This document shows positions 1-26,222 of a stretch of 64,000 nt of DNA, piece after piece. Every line of letters begins with the position of its first letter. The first letter of the stretch is position 1. The stretch spans positions 16,501,927 to 16,565,926 of the forward strand of contig JANJXV010000024.1 in assembly GCA_024803745.1 (NCBI GenBank). The letters are read 5' to 3'. The notes under the pieces were generated by a model. That model did not search any database. It had not been told where the DNA came from and saw only the letters and a program-made list of their open reading frames with translations. The translations under genes and the position numbers were made by a program. This DNA comes from Megascapheus bottae (taxonomy: Eukaryota; Chordata; Mammalia; Rodentia; Geomyidae).

Positions 1-219
1 GAACCCAGCTGGATTTCCATCTCCACCTCCATCCTCAGATACCCCTGGACACAGCCTGGCCCTAGAGCGAGGAGATAAAGCACTGAGTTACAGGCTCTCA
101 ATCAGAAGGAAGAAGTCCTCATTCCCGTTGCGTTTCATTGCTCTGCTCTGTGGGCACCAGAGTGAAGCACAGTGTTTCAAAAAATAATAAAGAATAACCT
201 CAAACTCACAAAAGCACTT

Positions 220-225
220 TTTATT
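220..225 (-). terminator. AKR1B1: Polyadenylation signal of AKR1B1
   Basis: AATAAA on the minus strand, about 300 nt downstream of the TGA at 526-528 and followed by AAGTGCTTTTGTGAG. This gives a short 3' UTR. It is the first clear hexamer found downstream of the stop. Confidence 0.75.
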
Positions 226-525
226 CAAATAAAAGAGAAGCATGGCTGAGTGGATTACAGCCCAAGCAGTGGAATTCAAGCATTCGTGGCATGATGATGA
301 CTGCAGATTTTGTTTCTCTTTGGTCACAAGAGAGTACTCACATCTTTCCCCCGAGTGGGGCAAGAAAGAGACACCTACATCAAACTAACTACTTCGCGGT
401 GTCTAGTGTGCAGGCTGCTGCTCACATCCCTTGGGACGCAGGCCACACTGCATTTGCAAGGACACACAGGAAGAAGGCTGGAAGAACAGGCTGAAGTCAC
501 TGGGGAAGTGCTGGCACCCAGAGCT

Positions 526-13471
<12,946 letters not shown>

Positions 13472-13520
13472 GGTGGTCTCCCGCGGCCGATTCCAGTCCA
13501 CGGCCTGGTTGGCGGCGCAC

Positions 13521-13596
13521 CTTTAAGTAACCGGAGGGGCCTGGAGAAAGGGAGGCCGCGATTGGTGCGCGGCTACGAGAGGCGCCTGCTGATTGG
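13521..13596 (-). promoter_or_regulatory. AKR1B1: AKR1B1 core promoter: AT-rich box and two CCAAT boxes
   Basis: On the minus strand CCAAT occurs at 13561-13565 and 13592-13596, followed by a TTACTTAAAG box at 13521-13530, about 50-60 bp upstream of the ATG. Order and spacing suit a TATA-like plus CCAAT promoter with a very short 5' UTR. The exact start of transcription cannot be read from sequence. Confidence 0.6.
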
Positions 13597-14208
13597 CTGC
13601 GGCCGCCGGCGGTGCGGGGGTCGGCGGGGATGCTGCTCCCGCCAGGTCCTAGAGGCCCGGAATTCCTCCCGGAGCGGTTTATCCTGGCCCCACGTGGCGG
13701 CGGAGCAGTTGCTCTGCCCGTGGAAGCGCTGGCAATAACGGGCAGCCCGTCCATCCATCCCCTGGAAAGGAGGGTGGGTTTCATTTAAGTACCCAGGTGC
13801 ATATGTTTGTCTGTTAGTCCAGTATGATGCCTGATGGGGGGGGGATGGAAATCTGAGAAATCTCATAAACGAAGGGGCAAATGGGGGCAAATCGTGTGAT
13901 CGCTTCACAAACGTCTTTCCCCAAAGGCAGGTCGTGTGCACGTCTGCACACTCTACAGGTTTCTTTCTTCACGCACCGGCCAGGCGCTTGCAGTCCGTGA
14001 GTGCACCCACCATTGTTGCCATCCGAAAGCCAGCAAGTTGTGAAGTTTGATCCAGATACAGATCTTAGAGAAAGCAGTTATTTTCAGAATCTGTAGGACG
14101 GATTTCCTACTACTCAAGTGGCAATAGTCACTACAGTAACTTAGCCAACTTCTCTAGAAGACCTGGGAAATAGGCAGAAATTCAGATTTAAAAGTTGCAG
14201 CTCTGTGG

Positions 14209-14406
14209 GGCCGGGAGTTTGACCTAGTGGTAAAGTGCTTGTCTTAGCATGCACAACGCTCTGGGTTCGATTTCTGGCACCGCATATATTGAAAAAAGCC
14301 GGATGTGGTGCTGTGGCTCAAGTGATAGAGCGCTGGCCTTGAGAAAGTCCAAGGACAGTGCTCAGGTCCTGAGTTCAAGCCCAGGACTGGCAAAAAAAAA
14401 AAAAAG
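14209..14406 (+). repeat. IDL-Geo-type dimeric SINE
   Basis: Full-length copy from 'gggccgggagtttgacctag' to a run of about 15 A. It lies directly 5' of AKR1B1, a few hundred bp short of the osmotic response matches. Confidence 0.85.
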
Positions 14407-14540
14407 TAGCTTCAAATATTCCAAATTAGGAGACACTAAGTGATAAATTGATCAGCTCTACTGAGCAGGTAGAAAGACATTGTTTCCAGCCCCTTCAAAT
14501 AATCAAAGGAAAGTTGTTCCAAGAAGCCTGGAGACAATTT

Positions 14541-14552
14541 GGTATATTTCCA
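14541..14552 (-). promoter_or_regulatory. TonE/ORE osmotic response element match
   Basis: Minus-strand TGGAAATATACC fits the published osmotic response consensus NGGAAAWDHMC(N) at every position. It lies about 1.07 kb upstream of the AKR1B1 ATG. NFAT5 (TonEBP) would be the expected binding factor. Confidence 0.6.
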
Positions 14553-14687
14553 ACAACTTAGCTCCATGATGCTCAGCTTCACCTCCAACCTACTCTTTCT
14601 GCACCATCACCCTCCAATCTTTCTGGGAGTTATGCAAGATTGGTAAATGCAATCTGTCAGGAATTGCGTGACTGTAAATGTTATTCT

Positions 14688-14699
14688 GGTGATTTTCCA
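14688..14699 (-). promoter_or_regulatory. TonE/ORE osmotic response element match (strongest)
   Basis: Minus-strand TGGAAAATCACC fits NGGAAAWDHMC(N) fully and has the same core (GGAAAATCACC) as the functional element known from mammalian aldose reductase promoters. It lies about 1.2 kb upstream of the ATG, close to the distance known in other mammals. A one-mismatch relative (TGGAAAAGTATC) lies at 14796-14807. Confidence 0.72.
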
Positions 14700-16849
14700 T
14701 TTGGTGCTTCCTTTATTTTTGGTTGGTCATGAGGCTTGTCTTCTTTAAAAAGTGTCCCCCTCTGGGGAAAAGTTTACACAGGACAGACTAGCCCAGATAC
14801 TTTTCCATTTGGCTTTTGTAAAAAAACAACAACAACAACAACAAAAAAAAACTTATCAGTAGAGGGAATTTTTAAAGCTATTTGACACTAACTACTAAAA
14901 CCTGAATTTGAGCCTAAGGCAGGGAAGTTAGTTTTGTGAAGAATAGCAGATAGCTCCTGACTCTTCCTCACAGATATACTTTTCTTTTCCAGCTGAACAC
15001 TCTGGGTTGTGTCTCAGGGGCTAATGCTTGAAGGTGGTAGTATTAAGTCAGCTCTAGGAAGACTGGAATGGAATAACTGAGATGGCAGAACACTAAAAAT
15101 CACTGTGTACTTTAAAAGGATAGATTCAATTGCACTGAAACATTATACTGCAAAGTACACTGCAAATATTATACATAGCAAACAGCAACATATAGCTATA
15201 AACAGCTATAAACAAACAAACCAAAGTCCCTGCTACTCACTCAACCCAGATTGAAGCTGATTAGGTGGACAGGAGGCTCAGTTTCACATTATCACTCAAG
15301 ACCAGTTTATGGAGGCTCCAACTCAAACCAGGATTTTCAGGATTTGTCCCAGAATTAATACACAACACCAAAGGATCCACAATGAGCAATCAACTGCTCA
15401 AGTCTAGATGGGGCCCCCCTGTTACTGTCACCTATGGCCAGACCTTGCCTATCTGGCAGGGAGATGAGAAATACTTTTATGTGTGCTAGAAAGCAAAGGC
15501 AGGAAATACTGGAAGTCTCTTCCCCAGTGATAAACAAGGACCTTATATCCTCCTTACGTTTCAAGGCCTGTATTAAGCACTTTGTGTACATGATATGACG
15601 GTGCTGCTGTAATCGTATTCTTAGGACAGTGGTGTAATAGCTTATATCTGTTGAGCTTAGGATGTGCCTGGCACAGTTTCCATAAGTGTTATGTGTGGAC
15701 ATAATGTGGACATTTTTTATAAACCACCCACTTCAGTGGGTATTGTTACTAATTCATTTTACATACAGAGAAACAGAGATATAGAGAAATGAAAACAGTC
15801 ACCAATGTCTGACATAAAGTAACATGCTTACGATTTAAACCTAACCAATTTGACTATAGCAGACAAACTCTTAGTCACGATATCAGTGGCTTTCCATGAG
15901 TCACAGTAAGAGTTAGGTTATTCCATGCATAGGACATATTAAATGCATGTACAGGACAACTTAGAGTTACCTGGTAGTCTTCATGATATGTGGCATAATT
16001 TTGTTTTCATATTTTTCTTTACTAAAAAAAGAATGTTGCAGTTTACTGATGAACCTGAGTTATAGTTTATTGATGAACCTTTGGTAAGTGATTTCATAAT
16101 TCATGAATAAGTTGCTTATAAACTTTGTCTTTCTTCATTCCTTGCCTCTACTCCTAATCTCAGACATTAGGAAAGCTATGACAATCATTCACCAGGGAAG
16201 TGGTGTCTCTCCTGGGAAGACCTGCCAGGTAAATTTTCCTATCATGTCTACAAATGTGTCTCCCTCTGCTTATGTATCCTAGTTTTGTCAGGAGGACATC
16301 TGAGATTGAACTTTGCAGAGAACAGAGCAGAAGACAGACAGCAAAGAGGTGAAAGAGGAAGAGGAAGAGAGCCACATGGAGCCTGCAGGGTCTCAGCCCG
16401 TGTGGGGAGTGAGATGTCCATCAAAGAAAAAGGGAACCAGGGAGCTGGGAGGGTAAGCATATTTTTCATATTCATGAGAGGAGGTAAAGACCACTGGGAT
16501 GATGTCAGTATCAATCTGAGAACCAGCAAACACGTTTTGTTACTTTGGGTATGGCTATTTCGGTGGAAAACATGCTGTCTTCCTTTGGTTTGCAATCTCA
16601 GAGACTTTATTATACATTGTCACTTTTATCTTCCAACCTCCCACAGAGACACTGCTCCTCCTGTTTGCTTTGCTTTTCCTGCTGACCAAACTGTGAGGTT
16701 TGATAAGATTCATTTGTCCATGCCTAAGAAATCATCCAAACGACCTTGTTTCAAGTGTTACAATTTTATTCACCACAGGCTTTTTGCATCAAAATTTGGA
16801 TTTTTTAAAATTGTATTACAATATTGTTTATTTTGACTATTGGCATTTG

Positions 16850-16945
16850 ACAATTCTTTTTGTTGACCTCAAACTCTCAGTCTTCCTACCTCAACCACCT
16901 GAGTGCTGGATTATAGGCATTTCATACCCAAGTTTGATTCCTGAG
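16850..16945 (-). repeat. Degraded B1-like SINE fragment
   Basis: 'gacctcaaactctcagtctt' followed by 'cctgagtgctggattatagg' is the antisense of the central B1 region. Confidence 0.5.
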
Positions 16946-17749
16946 ATTTTTGGTGTCTCCTCAATGCCTTAAATTTTACTCTGAGGCACAGGCTTCACTT
17001 GTTTTGTCTTGCCAAAGATAAGCAAACGTAACTAACGAGAGTCAACATATAGCAGCAAGGTCATTTCCCACATTCATGACTGGCCTGTTTCTAACTGCAC
17101 ATCTGAGAAGATCTGCCTCATTCCCAGCTCCTGAAGAAGTAACCAACTTCCTTCTCCTCTGGTTACAAAAGCCCAAGAGAAAGTGGACGATCAAGAGAGT
17201 AAATCCATTAGCAGAGCAGCTCTCTGCCAGCAAATGGATCTTGTACTAGTAAATTTCACACTTCAAGTGAGAGATGTGCATTGATTTAATCCTGCAGCAA
17301 ATTCATTTATTTAACCAGCTACTATTTACTCTTTTTATATGAACAGGAACTCTTCTAGATCTTGAAATGACAGAGACAAACAGGAAAATGTCTATGGTCA
17401 TGTGTACTCTCTTCCTTTCTAGTGGGAGATACAGATGACAAAGCATATTTAAAAACAAGCAAGGGGAAGTCCAGATGGCTAGCTTTGAGAGGATGACCTC
17501 AGAGAGAGATCTGCAGGTAGAGGAGGATGAGCCATCTGCATTCCTAAAGGGGGTACATTCCAGAGCAAGAGAAGCTCAAAAGACCAGGACTTGGAGTGAG
17601 TCTAACTGAAAGGGAGAGAAAGTGGGGAGGGGAGCAGGGAAAGACGAGGCAGCCTGTCTGGGTAATGTATCCGTTGGATGCTATAGGAATGCAAGTGGAA
17701 TGAAAACATGAGAGTCAGGCACAGGGGAAAACTAGGCTCATCTTGAATT

Positions 17750-17941
17750 TTTTTTTTTTGCCAGTCCTGGGCTTGAACTCAGGGCCTGGGTGCTCTCCTT
17801 GAGCTTTCTCAAGGCTAGTGCTCTATCACTTGAGCCACAGCATCACTTTTGGATTTTTCTGTGTATGTGGTACCAAGAATTGAACCCAGAGCTTCGTGCA
17901 TGCAAGGCAAGTACTCTACCACTAGGCCACTCTCCCGGCCT
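17750..17941 (-). repeat. IDL-Geo-type dimeric SINE
   Basis: Antisense copy: T-run, 'gccagtcctgggcttgaact', 'gtgctctatcacttgagcca', 'aagtactctaccactaggcc', ending 'cccggcct'. Confidence 0.85.
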
Positions 17942-18958
17942 CCACCTGGATTTTAAGCTGTATTTTGCACTGAAAATGGCAAGCTTCCAACAGGTGAAGC
18001 AGGTAAGTATCACAACGAGACTCTGATGGAAAGTCATTCTGACTTCTGGGTGTAGACGAGTCTCAGGTACAAGAAAGGAAGCAGAGATGCCAATGAGTGG
18101 TCTGCTACAAAAATCACCCTTTTCAGCTTCTTTAAAAGAGGAGCAGGCAGAGAGAGAGAGAAGTCAGGCTGACATGCAGACTCAGTCAGGCCTACTGAGC
18201 TGGCCTACTGAGCTGGCTTGAGATCTCTGTTGCTATGATGGCCCTGTTATGACTCCCCTCTCCCTCAGTTGACCAGGGATTTATCTAGCTATGAAATTGA
18301 TCAGGTAGACAGTGGATGTGGGACACCGTGGAATGCCTATGACATTGCACAAGGTAGCTCACCCAATGTCAAAGCTGTGCCAATGGAATTCTCAGAAAAT
18401 GCATGACAAGTCATTCACTGAGAGATATGAACTACAGCCACAATGCTTGGCTGGTCTCAGGGCCACAAGTGGAACTCAGCATTCCCTTTGTTGTCACTAT
18501 CCTTGAAGCCCCTCCCTGGGTGACGCCAGAGGGTTTAGAGGACTTCTCTGGTGTTGCAATCTAATCCATATTGATAATGACATGTGCCTCATTCCAAGGC
18601 TGGTGAATGTGTCCACTCACAGTTATAACACAGGAATAATATCCACATCCCTCTGGCCAACCAAGGTCAATCCCTTCCAGCAGAGTGGGGACTCCCTGCC
18701 TCGCTCGCTGCTACTTTGGCATGAAGATCCACACTCACCCAGGCAGTTGTCTGAGCTTATAATTTAATAGCACTTCCTGTGTGCATTTACCCTTTGGGAA
18801 ATCAAATGTCTAAACCTTCAGATTGCAGAGGAGCAAGAATGGGGAGACCCAGGTCCCCAAGGCTCTTGCTGGGCACAGAGATGCCCCCACTGCTTCTACC
18901 CTGGCCACTGGTCTCTACAGAAGATCCAGCACCATTAAAAAAAAAAGTCTTTGCTTCA

Positions 18959-19153
18959 GGGGCCGGGAGTTTGGCCTAGTGGTAGAGTGCTTGCCTAGCA
19001 TGCATGAAGACCCGGGTTCGATTCCTTGGTACCACATACTTAGAAAAAGCCGGACATGGTGCTGAGGCTCAAGTGGTAGAGCTCTAGCCTTGAGAAAAAT
19101 CCAAGGACAGTGCTCAGCCCCTGAGCTTAAGTCCAGGACTGGCAAAAAAAAAA
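18959..19153 (+). repeat. IDL-Geo-type dimeric SINE with target duplication
   Basis: Intact copy with both monomers and A tail. AAGTCTTTGCTTCA is present exactly at 18945-18958 and 19154-19167, a 14-bp target duplication typical of LINE-1-mobilised SINEs. The perfect duplication suggests a recent insertion. Confidence 0.92.
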
Positions 19154-21414
19154 AAGTCTTTGCTTCAAAATATATAGCCCATATTTGTGGTGTCCTTATT
19201 TGTAAATACTGCCTCTGACATACTTCTAGCGTACTAGCATACTAATATACCCCAGAAGTCCTGGATAGTGAGGCAGTAAGGCTGTTATAAGGTGGTAATA
19301 CAGAGAAACCACATTATGAGAGGTTAAATCTTGGAGCCTTTTTTTTTTAAAGACCAGCGACTGCATGGGGGATTCCTGTCTCAAAGACGAGCAGACAGCA
19401 AATACACTTAACACAATTAGGAAATAGGCCAGAGAGGAAAGAGCAAAATCAATAAGCCAATATAGCTCCAATGGAGAGCTGAATTAGGATACGATGGTTT
19501 CCAGAGAGACAGGTCACAGGACGTGAACACAGAGACGTGGCGTGGCAGAATGGCATCTATGTTCATCTGGGCCGGAATAGGGTCAGGATAGGGGTCAGGG
19601 TCACAGGAAACTCCCATTCCCAGGCACTGACAGGTTGAGTAGCCTATCACCCAAGTTCCCACTCCTCTCTGTCCAGGGATTCAGGCACACCCCTTACCTG
19701 GGAGGCATTGGCCTCACTTTCTCCATTATGAAGACATGTCAGAACCTACCATTAACCATGTGGCTGGCCAAGGTGACACTGGCCAGACCTGATCTCTTTA
19801 AGGCAACTCCTGATTCTCATGGTTCACATTTCTCACTTATTTGTAAATGGAGTTCCTGCTCCATGATTCATACTCTCTGAAAGGCCTCTGTCATTGTGCT
19901 GTATGAGGAATGGCTGGGAGGGGGACAAAAGTTGTATCTGTAGGTTATTCTATAGATTCTTTATGCAATAAAGGACAAGAATTAATGCTTTTTGGTTGGT
20001 ATGTGGGATCTCACAGGGATTTGATGATTACTGGTCTTAGTGATGCAATAGTTACATCTTGAATAGTATTTCCTGTTGCTGGCCCAGGTATAGCCTCTAC
20101 CTCTGCCCTCATGCTCCTCTGCCCTTGTACCCAGCATACCAGTATTGACTAGGGGTAAGATGATAGAGCTTGCTGATGCATGGGAACACAGAGCATCTAT
20201 GATAGATCACCTATCATAGATATTTGACATGAAGCAGACTTTTTTCTCTTAAATCAGGATTTATATTTATTGGCCCCATAAGAAGACAGCTTCAGATCCT
20301 GGTCAGCCTAGGGAATCTATCGGGAGTGTTTATATTAATGAAGTTTATAAACTTCCACTTGTGGCCAATAAGCTCCCCTTTCTTTGACTTTTCACCTAAA
20401 GAAGTTATTGTTCATTGTTGAAAATGCTACATAAGCCCAGATTCCAAGCTCCTGTGCCTAATCTTTCACTCAGATTTTCCTCATATTGAAGCATCATTTA
20501 ATGAGTTAAATAGAACAAAGGATTACAGATTTTCTGGAGACAGAGGTGGAGTTATCTCAGTCCCACATTTCATTCTAAATTTCAAGGACTCTGCAAAAAT
20601 TAAAAAAATACATAAAAGAGCTCTTGTTCATGGTTGTGAGAAGTTTTTGTTACAGCAGATGCCCAAGAAACTCACTGACTCTGCAGAGCCATTTTGGACA
20701 CACAAGATTGGATAAGAGGAACCTTTTTTTTGAGGTTGGGGGCGGAAATAAAGGAAAAAATCATTGTCAAAACAATCCAACAAACTTGGATATCTAGGAG
20801 AGAAAGTCAGACAGCATTATAAATACTACTTGTGTTATTTTTGTGAAGGACATCCATATCTGGTGCATAAAAATAATCATTGCATGTACAAATCTGGAGG
20901 ATATAGTGAATGAGGATTCATCCAGAGAAGAGTTCAAGGTCTTTCTTCTTTGAGATTCTCAGAAGGCTTTCTGACCCCCAAAGATGTTAAAATTATCAGA
21001 AAACCAAAAAATACCATAACTGAATGACCTATAAACCACAGAAATTTACTTCTGAGTTCTAGAGGTTGGGAAAAATCAAGGTACCTGCAGATTTGATGTC
21101 TGGTGTGAGCTTGCTTCTGCCCAGAAACTGTCTGCTCCCGGAACTTTACATGTAAAGGAGCAAAGAACCCCTCTGGGGACCATTTTGGAAAGACATTGAT
21201 TTTACTCACTGGGGCAGAAGTCTCATAAAGTAATTATCTTCAAAAGGCTCTAATTCCTAATATCATCATCTTGGGGGTTACAATTTCATGAATCGGAGGG
21301 GGCATAAACATTGTATTATAACAAAAATGATCTCAAAGAGAGCAAGCCTTGTAGAACGGCTTAGACAAAAGATTTACTCAAATCATAAGCTGAGTTGGTG
21401 CCCTCAGTCCACGA

Positions 21415-21895
21415 AAGTCATATTTCTTTTTTCTATTATCAGGATAATGTACATTCATCAGGTAGCAGGTGCACATTGATACCCCTTCTCATGTTTTTGT
21501 CCCTCCCCCATCCCCTCCCAAACATCTTGTTTAACCCCCTTCCTTTTCCTATTTCAAAATTACAAATAAATGTATATATAATATACTAGGTAACAAAGTC
21601 AGATACATTAACAATATGAGATTAACCATAAGGGCAAAACAAGAGAAGAAAATAACATAGAACATTAAGGACAACAATCACACGAGATAAAGTTTTTGTT
21701 TCCATATCCTAGAGTTCCTTTCATTTAGTCTCATCCTATATGACATTTTGTACCTAAGTTTTGCACTATTGTAATCCTCTGCTAGGAGAGTCCTAAATGT
21801 GTACTAATTATTACAGATGAGGGGAAAACATTGAGTCTATGTTCCTTTGGGTCTGGCTTACTTCACTTAATATGGTTTTTTTTTCCAAATCACGG
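21415..21895 (-). mobile_element. LINE-1 3' end fragment
   Basis: Closely parallels the 45460-45890 LINE-1 segment: 'aatgtacattcatcaggtag', 'acattaaggacaacaatcac', 'tctgctaggagagtcctaaa', 'gggtctggcttacttcactt'. It is 5' truncated at about 21895 and holds the end of ORF2 plus 3' UTR in antisense. Confidence 0.75.
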
Positions 21896-22424
21896 AAGTC
21901 ATATTTCTTTACACGAAAAGTCATATTTCTTTAAGACTATCTGAACTTAGTTGAATCAAAGAACTTATTATTTTATGTTCACACATTGTAATGTATGTTC
22001 GTAAACATGAAAGTTTCTGGGAAGCCAAAGATAAAAGTCAACATGTATTTATCACATTTAGAGTTTGAAGAAGCCTGCTCTGCTCTCGTGAGAATGAAGC
22101 AAGCAATAGACAAATCAGGCATCTACAGATCCGAACACTAGTTTTGTTTCTCCAGTTAATTGGAGAGTGTGGCTTGATCTTGTCCTACTGAATATGGGTT
22201 GCAAACAGTGCCTCAAATAGTGTATGGGATGCTGGCCTATACAGACAGCCATAGGAATTCCAGTGAATAAGTGAGTCGTTCTGTTTGTGTACTCAACACC
22301 AATAGATGTGATAAATATATTATTGGTTATAGTAGATGTTATTTTCTTTGAGTGTTAGAGTTACTTTTTTCTTTTCACTCAATGGTATTTATTTACTTAT
22401 GAATTAATGATAGGATCTAGATCT

Positions 22425-22510
22425 GTAGCCCATCTGGCCTTAAATGTGAGATTCTCCTGTTTCTGTCTCTTGAATGATGAGACAGGCATGGGCCACTGTG
22501 CCCACTGTAT
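22425..22510 (-). repeat. Degraded B1-like SINE fragment
   Basis: 'gtagcccatctggccttaaa' and 'gcatgggccactgtgcccac' resemble an antisense B1 segment. Confidence 0.4.
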
Positions 22511-22892
22511 TCTTATTCGCTAGTAATAATTTCTGAAATCCTTGCCTCATTTAACTGTTCCAAAGAAGTCCAAAGGAAGGATAGGTTTCAATTCCAGTTT
22601 GGGCTCATTGTAACTGCCCTCAACCAAATCTGAGGATAGTGGTGGTATGGATGTTAAATAAAACTAAGAGGAAGGAGAAGTCCTGGAGATAAAATTGTTT
22701 GGTCAGCTTCTCCTACTTGGAGTTTTGATCACTTGATCTAACCATCCCTCCACGAAAGAAATATACATATTTTATTTGTATATACTTTCGCCATGGACCT
22801 TTATATCTAAAACACAACACTTACAAAATATTTATGCTCTGGTCTTTCTTTTCCATGAAAAACTGGTTTTCTATTTTTGTTTGCTTATTTGG

Positions 22893-23091
22893 TTTTTTTT
22901 TTTTGACAGTTCTGAGGCTTGAACTCAGGGCCTAGGTACTTTACTGAGTTTCTTTTGCTCAAGGTTAGCACTCTACCTCTTGAGCTACAGCACCACTTCT
23001 GGCTATTTTTTTCTGTACTGAGGACTCAAACCCAGGGTCTCATGCAGGTTAGGCAAGCACTCTACCAGGAAGCCACATTCCCAGCCCCTCT
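22893..23091 (-). repeat. IDL-Geo-type dimeric SINE (diverged)
   Basis: Antisense copy from a T-run and 'gacagttctgaggcttgaac' to 'agccacattcccagcccc'. Confidence 0.8.
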
Positions 23092-23448
23092 TTTTCTTTT
23101 CTTTTTTTTTTTTAAAGAGGACCACCCAGAACAGACACCACTGACTTTACACAGCCACACATCTGTGGCTTGTTCTCTATATTAGTATGAGTTGACTCCC
23201 TTGATGAGTAAAATCCTTCAGAACATTCACTCCCACCAAAATACATGTTGTTCATTCCAGGAGTTTCTTAAAACATCTACTAACTCATCAGTGAACATCA
23301 TCAAATAGTTTGCACTGCAAGATTCTTTGACTCCTTCAAAATCTTCAATAATCTTTGATTTTCAGGTCTACCAATCATTGTCTATTATGTCATGATTCTT
23401 AGTTCTGGTCAAGCTCCAGTCCTCTTCTCTTCTGTTGAAAGATCTGCC

Positions 23449-23545
23449 TTAGCTAGGTGTTGGTGGCTCATTCTGTAATTCTAGCTACTGAGGAGATGAA
23501 GATTTGGAGGCTCCCAGTGCAAAGAAAGCCTGGGTAGAAAAGGCC
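23449..23545 (+). repeat. Composite B1-type SINE fragment
   Basis: 'agctaggtgttggtggctca' then 'ttctagctactgaggagatg' matches the left end of the composite SINE. Confidence 0.5.
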
Positions 23546-26042
23546 ATGACTTCTGTTATGGTCTATCACCATTTCCAAAATCCCAAACAGAAGCAGGCTT
23601 AATGCATGGGACAATATTAAAGCTGCAAAATTCTAAGACTGATACATTATACTTGAAAGCCAAGTTAGGTAATACTTCGTTTAACTCTGACCTGCAGATT
23701 TAGACCTTGTAATGACATTATCTGTAATAATGACAGTAATGAGTATAGTTTTTAATCCTCAAGTCTTCCTGTACATTAGGATAACATGTCATTTTGAATC
23801 AAGGAAAATTGTCCCTAAGTTTAGGTCTCATTAATCGTAGGGTACTTGGCATCTGTTCCCGTGTCTCTGTAATTCTTGATGTTCTCATGGTTTTATTTGG
23901 CGCCTCTGGCCCTGGGTATGGATAATTTTCTAATGCCTCACCTGATGTAACTTCTTGTATGTGTTCTTTCTTGGAATCATTCAGAGTGTAATAGCTACAT
24001 AACTAATTCCCTTCCAATATCCATGCTTGTAAAAGTGTTATCGCCACAACTGACCAGATCCCTGGGTGTTTATTCTCACTGAAGTCCTCTTCCAACTACC
24101 AGGAGAATTATTTTGATTGGGATGGTCCTTTTGTTTTCTCAGAACTGTTTTCCTTTATCTTATCTTTTCACATTTTATAATCATTCCTCATGCTTGGGGT
24201 GAGTTTTATTAGTTTAAGGGAGGGGACAGTTTGAGGGATTCCTGACTCCCTTGTCCCCTCCCTACCTCCACAGAGGGCCTCCTTTCAAGTCATGTTTTAG
24301 TCCCAGAATCAAGTTAGTGTTACTAGCCTCTATCTCAGGAAAACTCTCTGCCTACCACCTGTACTCCATAAAATGAGGAAGGAGCTTTCCCCCTTCTCTT
24401 GGCACACTGGTGGTTCTTTGCAAAATGTTGCAGCCCTGGATCCTTACTCCACACACAGGGGGCTGGGTTCAGACTTGGCCTGCAGCACTGAGTGGGTACC
24501 AAGATGTACACAAAATGCCTTCTGAGAATTGTCGCGATGAGGAGCTGCCTACGGCAACAATATCGACAGACACCTACAGTAATTCCTAAGACCCTAGTTT
24601 GGTTGCATTGACATTTTCATATTGGCATAGAAGATTTCTACCCCAAGATGTTCCTACGATATGAATATTTCTGTGATCTCATGCTTACTTGTCTCTGCCA
24701 TAGGAACCCTATGCACCAATTTATTTGTTTGTTTACATATGCATCTTATAGTATTATGTAATAATACTATGTCTGGACTGTGCTGAGATAATGGAGCTGT
24801 GCTTGCTTCCTGCCCTCAGGAAGTTTCTAGGCTGATGGAGGAGTGTGTGGTACAAGTACCGCTGATAAAATGCTAAGAACACACAATGGAGGTCTTTTTT
24901 TATGACTAGTACTGGATGTCACCCAGAGGGACAGAGCATGCTTCAAGGACAGGGACATGGCAGTTAGACCTAGGTGGAGGGAAGGTATGGTAGCTGTATG
25001 GAAGATTCAATCTAAGTAGATGGAAGGGCCTTGCTCATGTACTGGAAGCAAAGATAATTACCATCCAAGGAACTTGTGTATAGCAGAACAGTTACTGTTC
25101 ATGGCAACCTTTGACTTCCAACCCCACAGTGATAGAGTGAACAGATTTATGAGGCTCAGCAGCAATGGCTGCCTCCTTCATCCCTTGCATGTAGGCATTT
25201 TCTTTGGTTAGCACATTGGAGTGTTGTTGCCTGGAGACTAGAGAAAGCAGATGACCTTGGTTTTGTTTAAGATCCATGGATCTGCTGTTACCATATGTGT
25301 TACACTGTCCCAGGCCCTTTGGAGACATTAAAGAAACAGAAGGTCCTGTGTCTGTGCAAGAAGATCTAATGGTTTCCCGAGGGATGGCTCAAGAGAGACC
25401 CAAAGTTATAAGTGTGATTCGCGGAAACAAAAGCCACAGCTCAGATTTATTATGGGTGGATGAGGTCTTGAATACAAGACTGAATGTCATAAACACTAAA
25501 AATAGCTCTGATTTTTTTGTAATGTTCATTAGGAAATGAATAATATCTTGTTTACAGGAAATATACGCATATTGGGGGGGGAAACATGTTTGTTTTTCAA
25601 ATTCAGTGACCACAATTGTGGTGCTAATGGCAAAATCAAGGTATCAATAATTTATGGTCAGTACATCAGTCATCGTTCATGGCTAAGTACACTAGTCATT
25701 GTCAACCCATGTCAGTTTTGAGGACTTTCAACATTTCAAATTATTTTTCATTTGAAATTTTAGCGGAAGGCCTATCCTAGGCCCAGAAATTTCCCAGAGG
25801 ATAGTCAAAGGATAATGGGAAGAAGCCAATATTTTTTAATGGGTGATCATACTTACCATCCCCCTCCCATCCTTGGAATTGAGACTTCTCTGAGGATATA
25901 TAACAGAACATTGTAGCTCCAACTTTCTCCAACTCTCAAGCACTCAGCTCAGCCCCAAGCTTTTCAATACCAAGTATCCTGAAAGGGTCCAGATGGGTCC
26001 ATACAGACCACGTGGTACTATGTGAATCAAAAGCTATTCAGT

Positions 26043-26222
26043 GAGCTGCGCACTGGTGGCCCTTATCTGTAATTTAGAAAGCACTTGGGACAGGGAAATT
26101 TTTGAGGTTCTTTCCTCCAATTAACCACCTAAAAGCTAGAAGCAAAGGTGTGGCTCAAGTGGTACAGTAAAAAAATCTAAGGGACAGCATCCAAGCCCTG
26201 AGATGAATCCTCAGGGTTGACA
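26043..26222 (+). repeat. Old composite SINE
   Basis: 'gcgcactggtggcccttatc', 'caattaaccacctaaaagct' and 'gtgtggctcaagtggtacag' match the composite SINE in order, with many changes. Followed by a CA-rich stretch. Confidence 0.5.

Noticed and set aside
16285..16836. 183-codon open frame
   Set aside because: No recognisable domain, ends in B1-like and AT-rich DNA, and has no promoter, splice or polyadenylation context.
25880..25960. TATATAA box followed by a leader-like sequence
   Set aside because: No downstream coding exon or start codon context could be linked to it.
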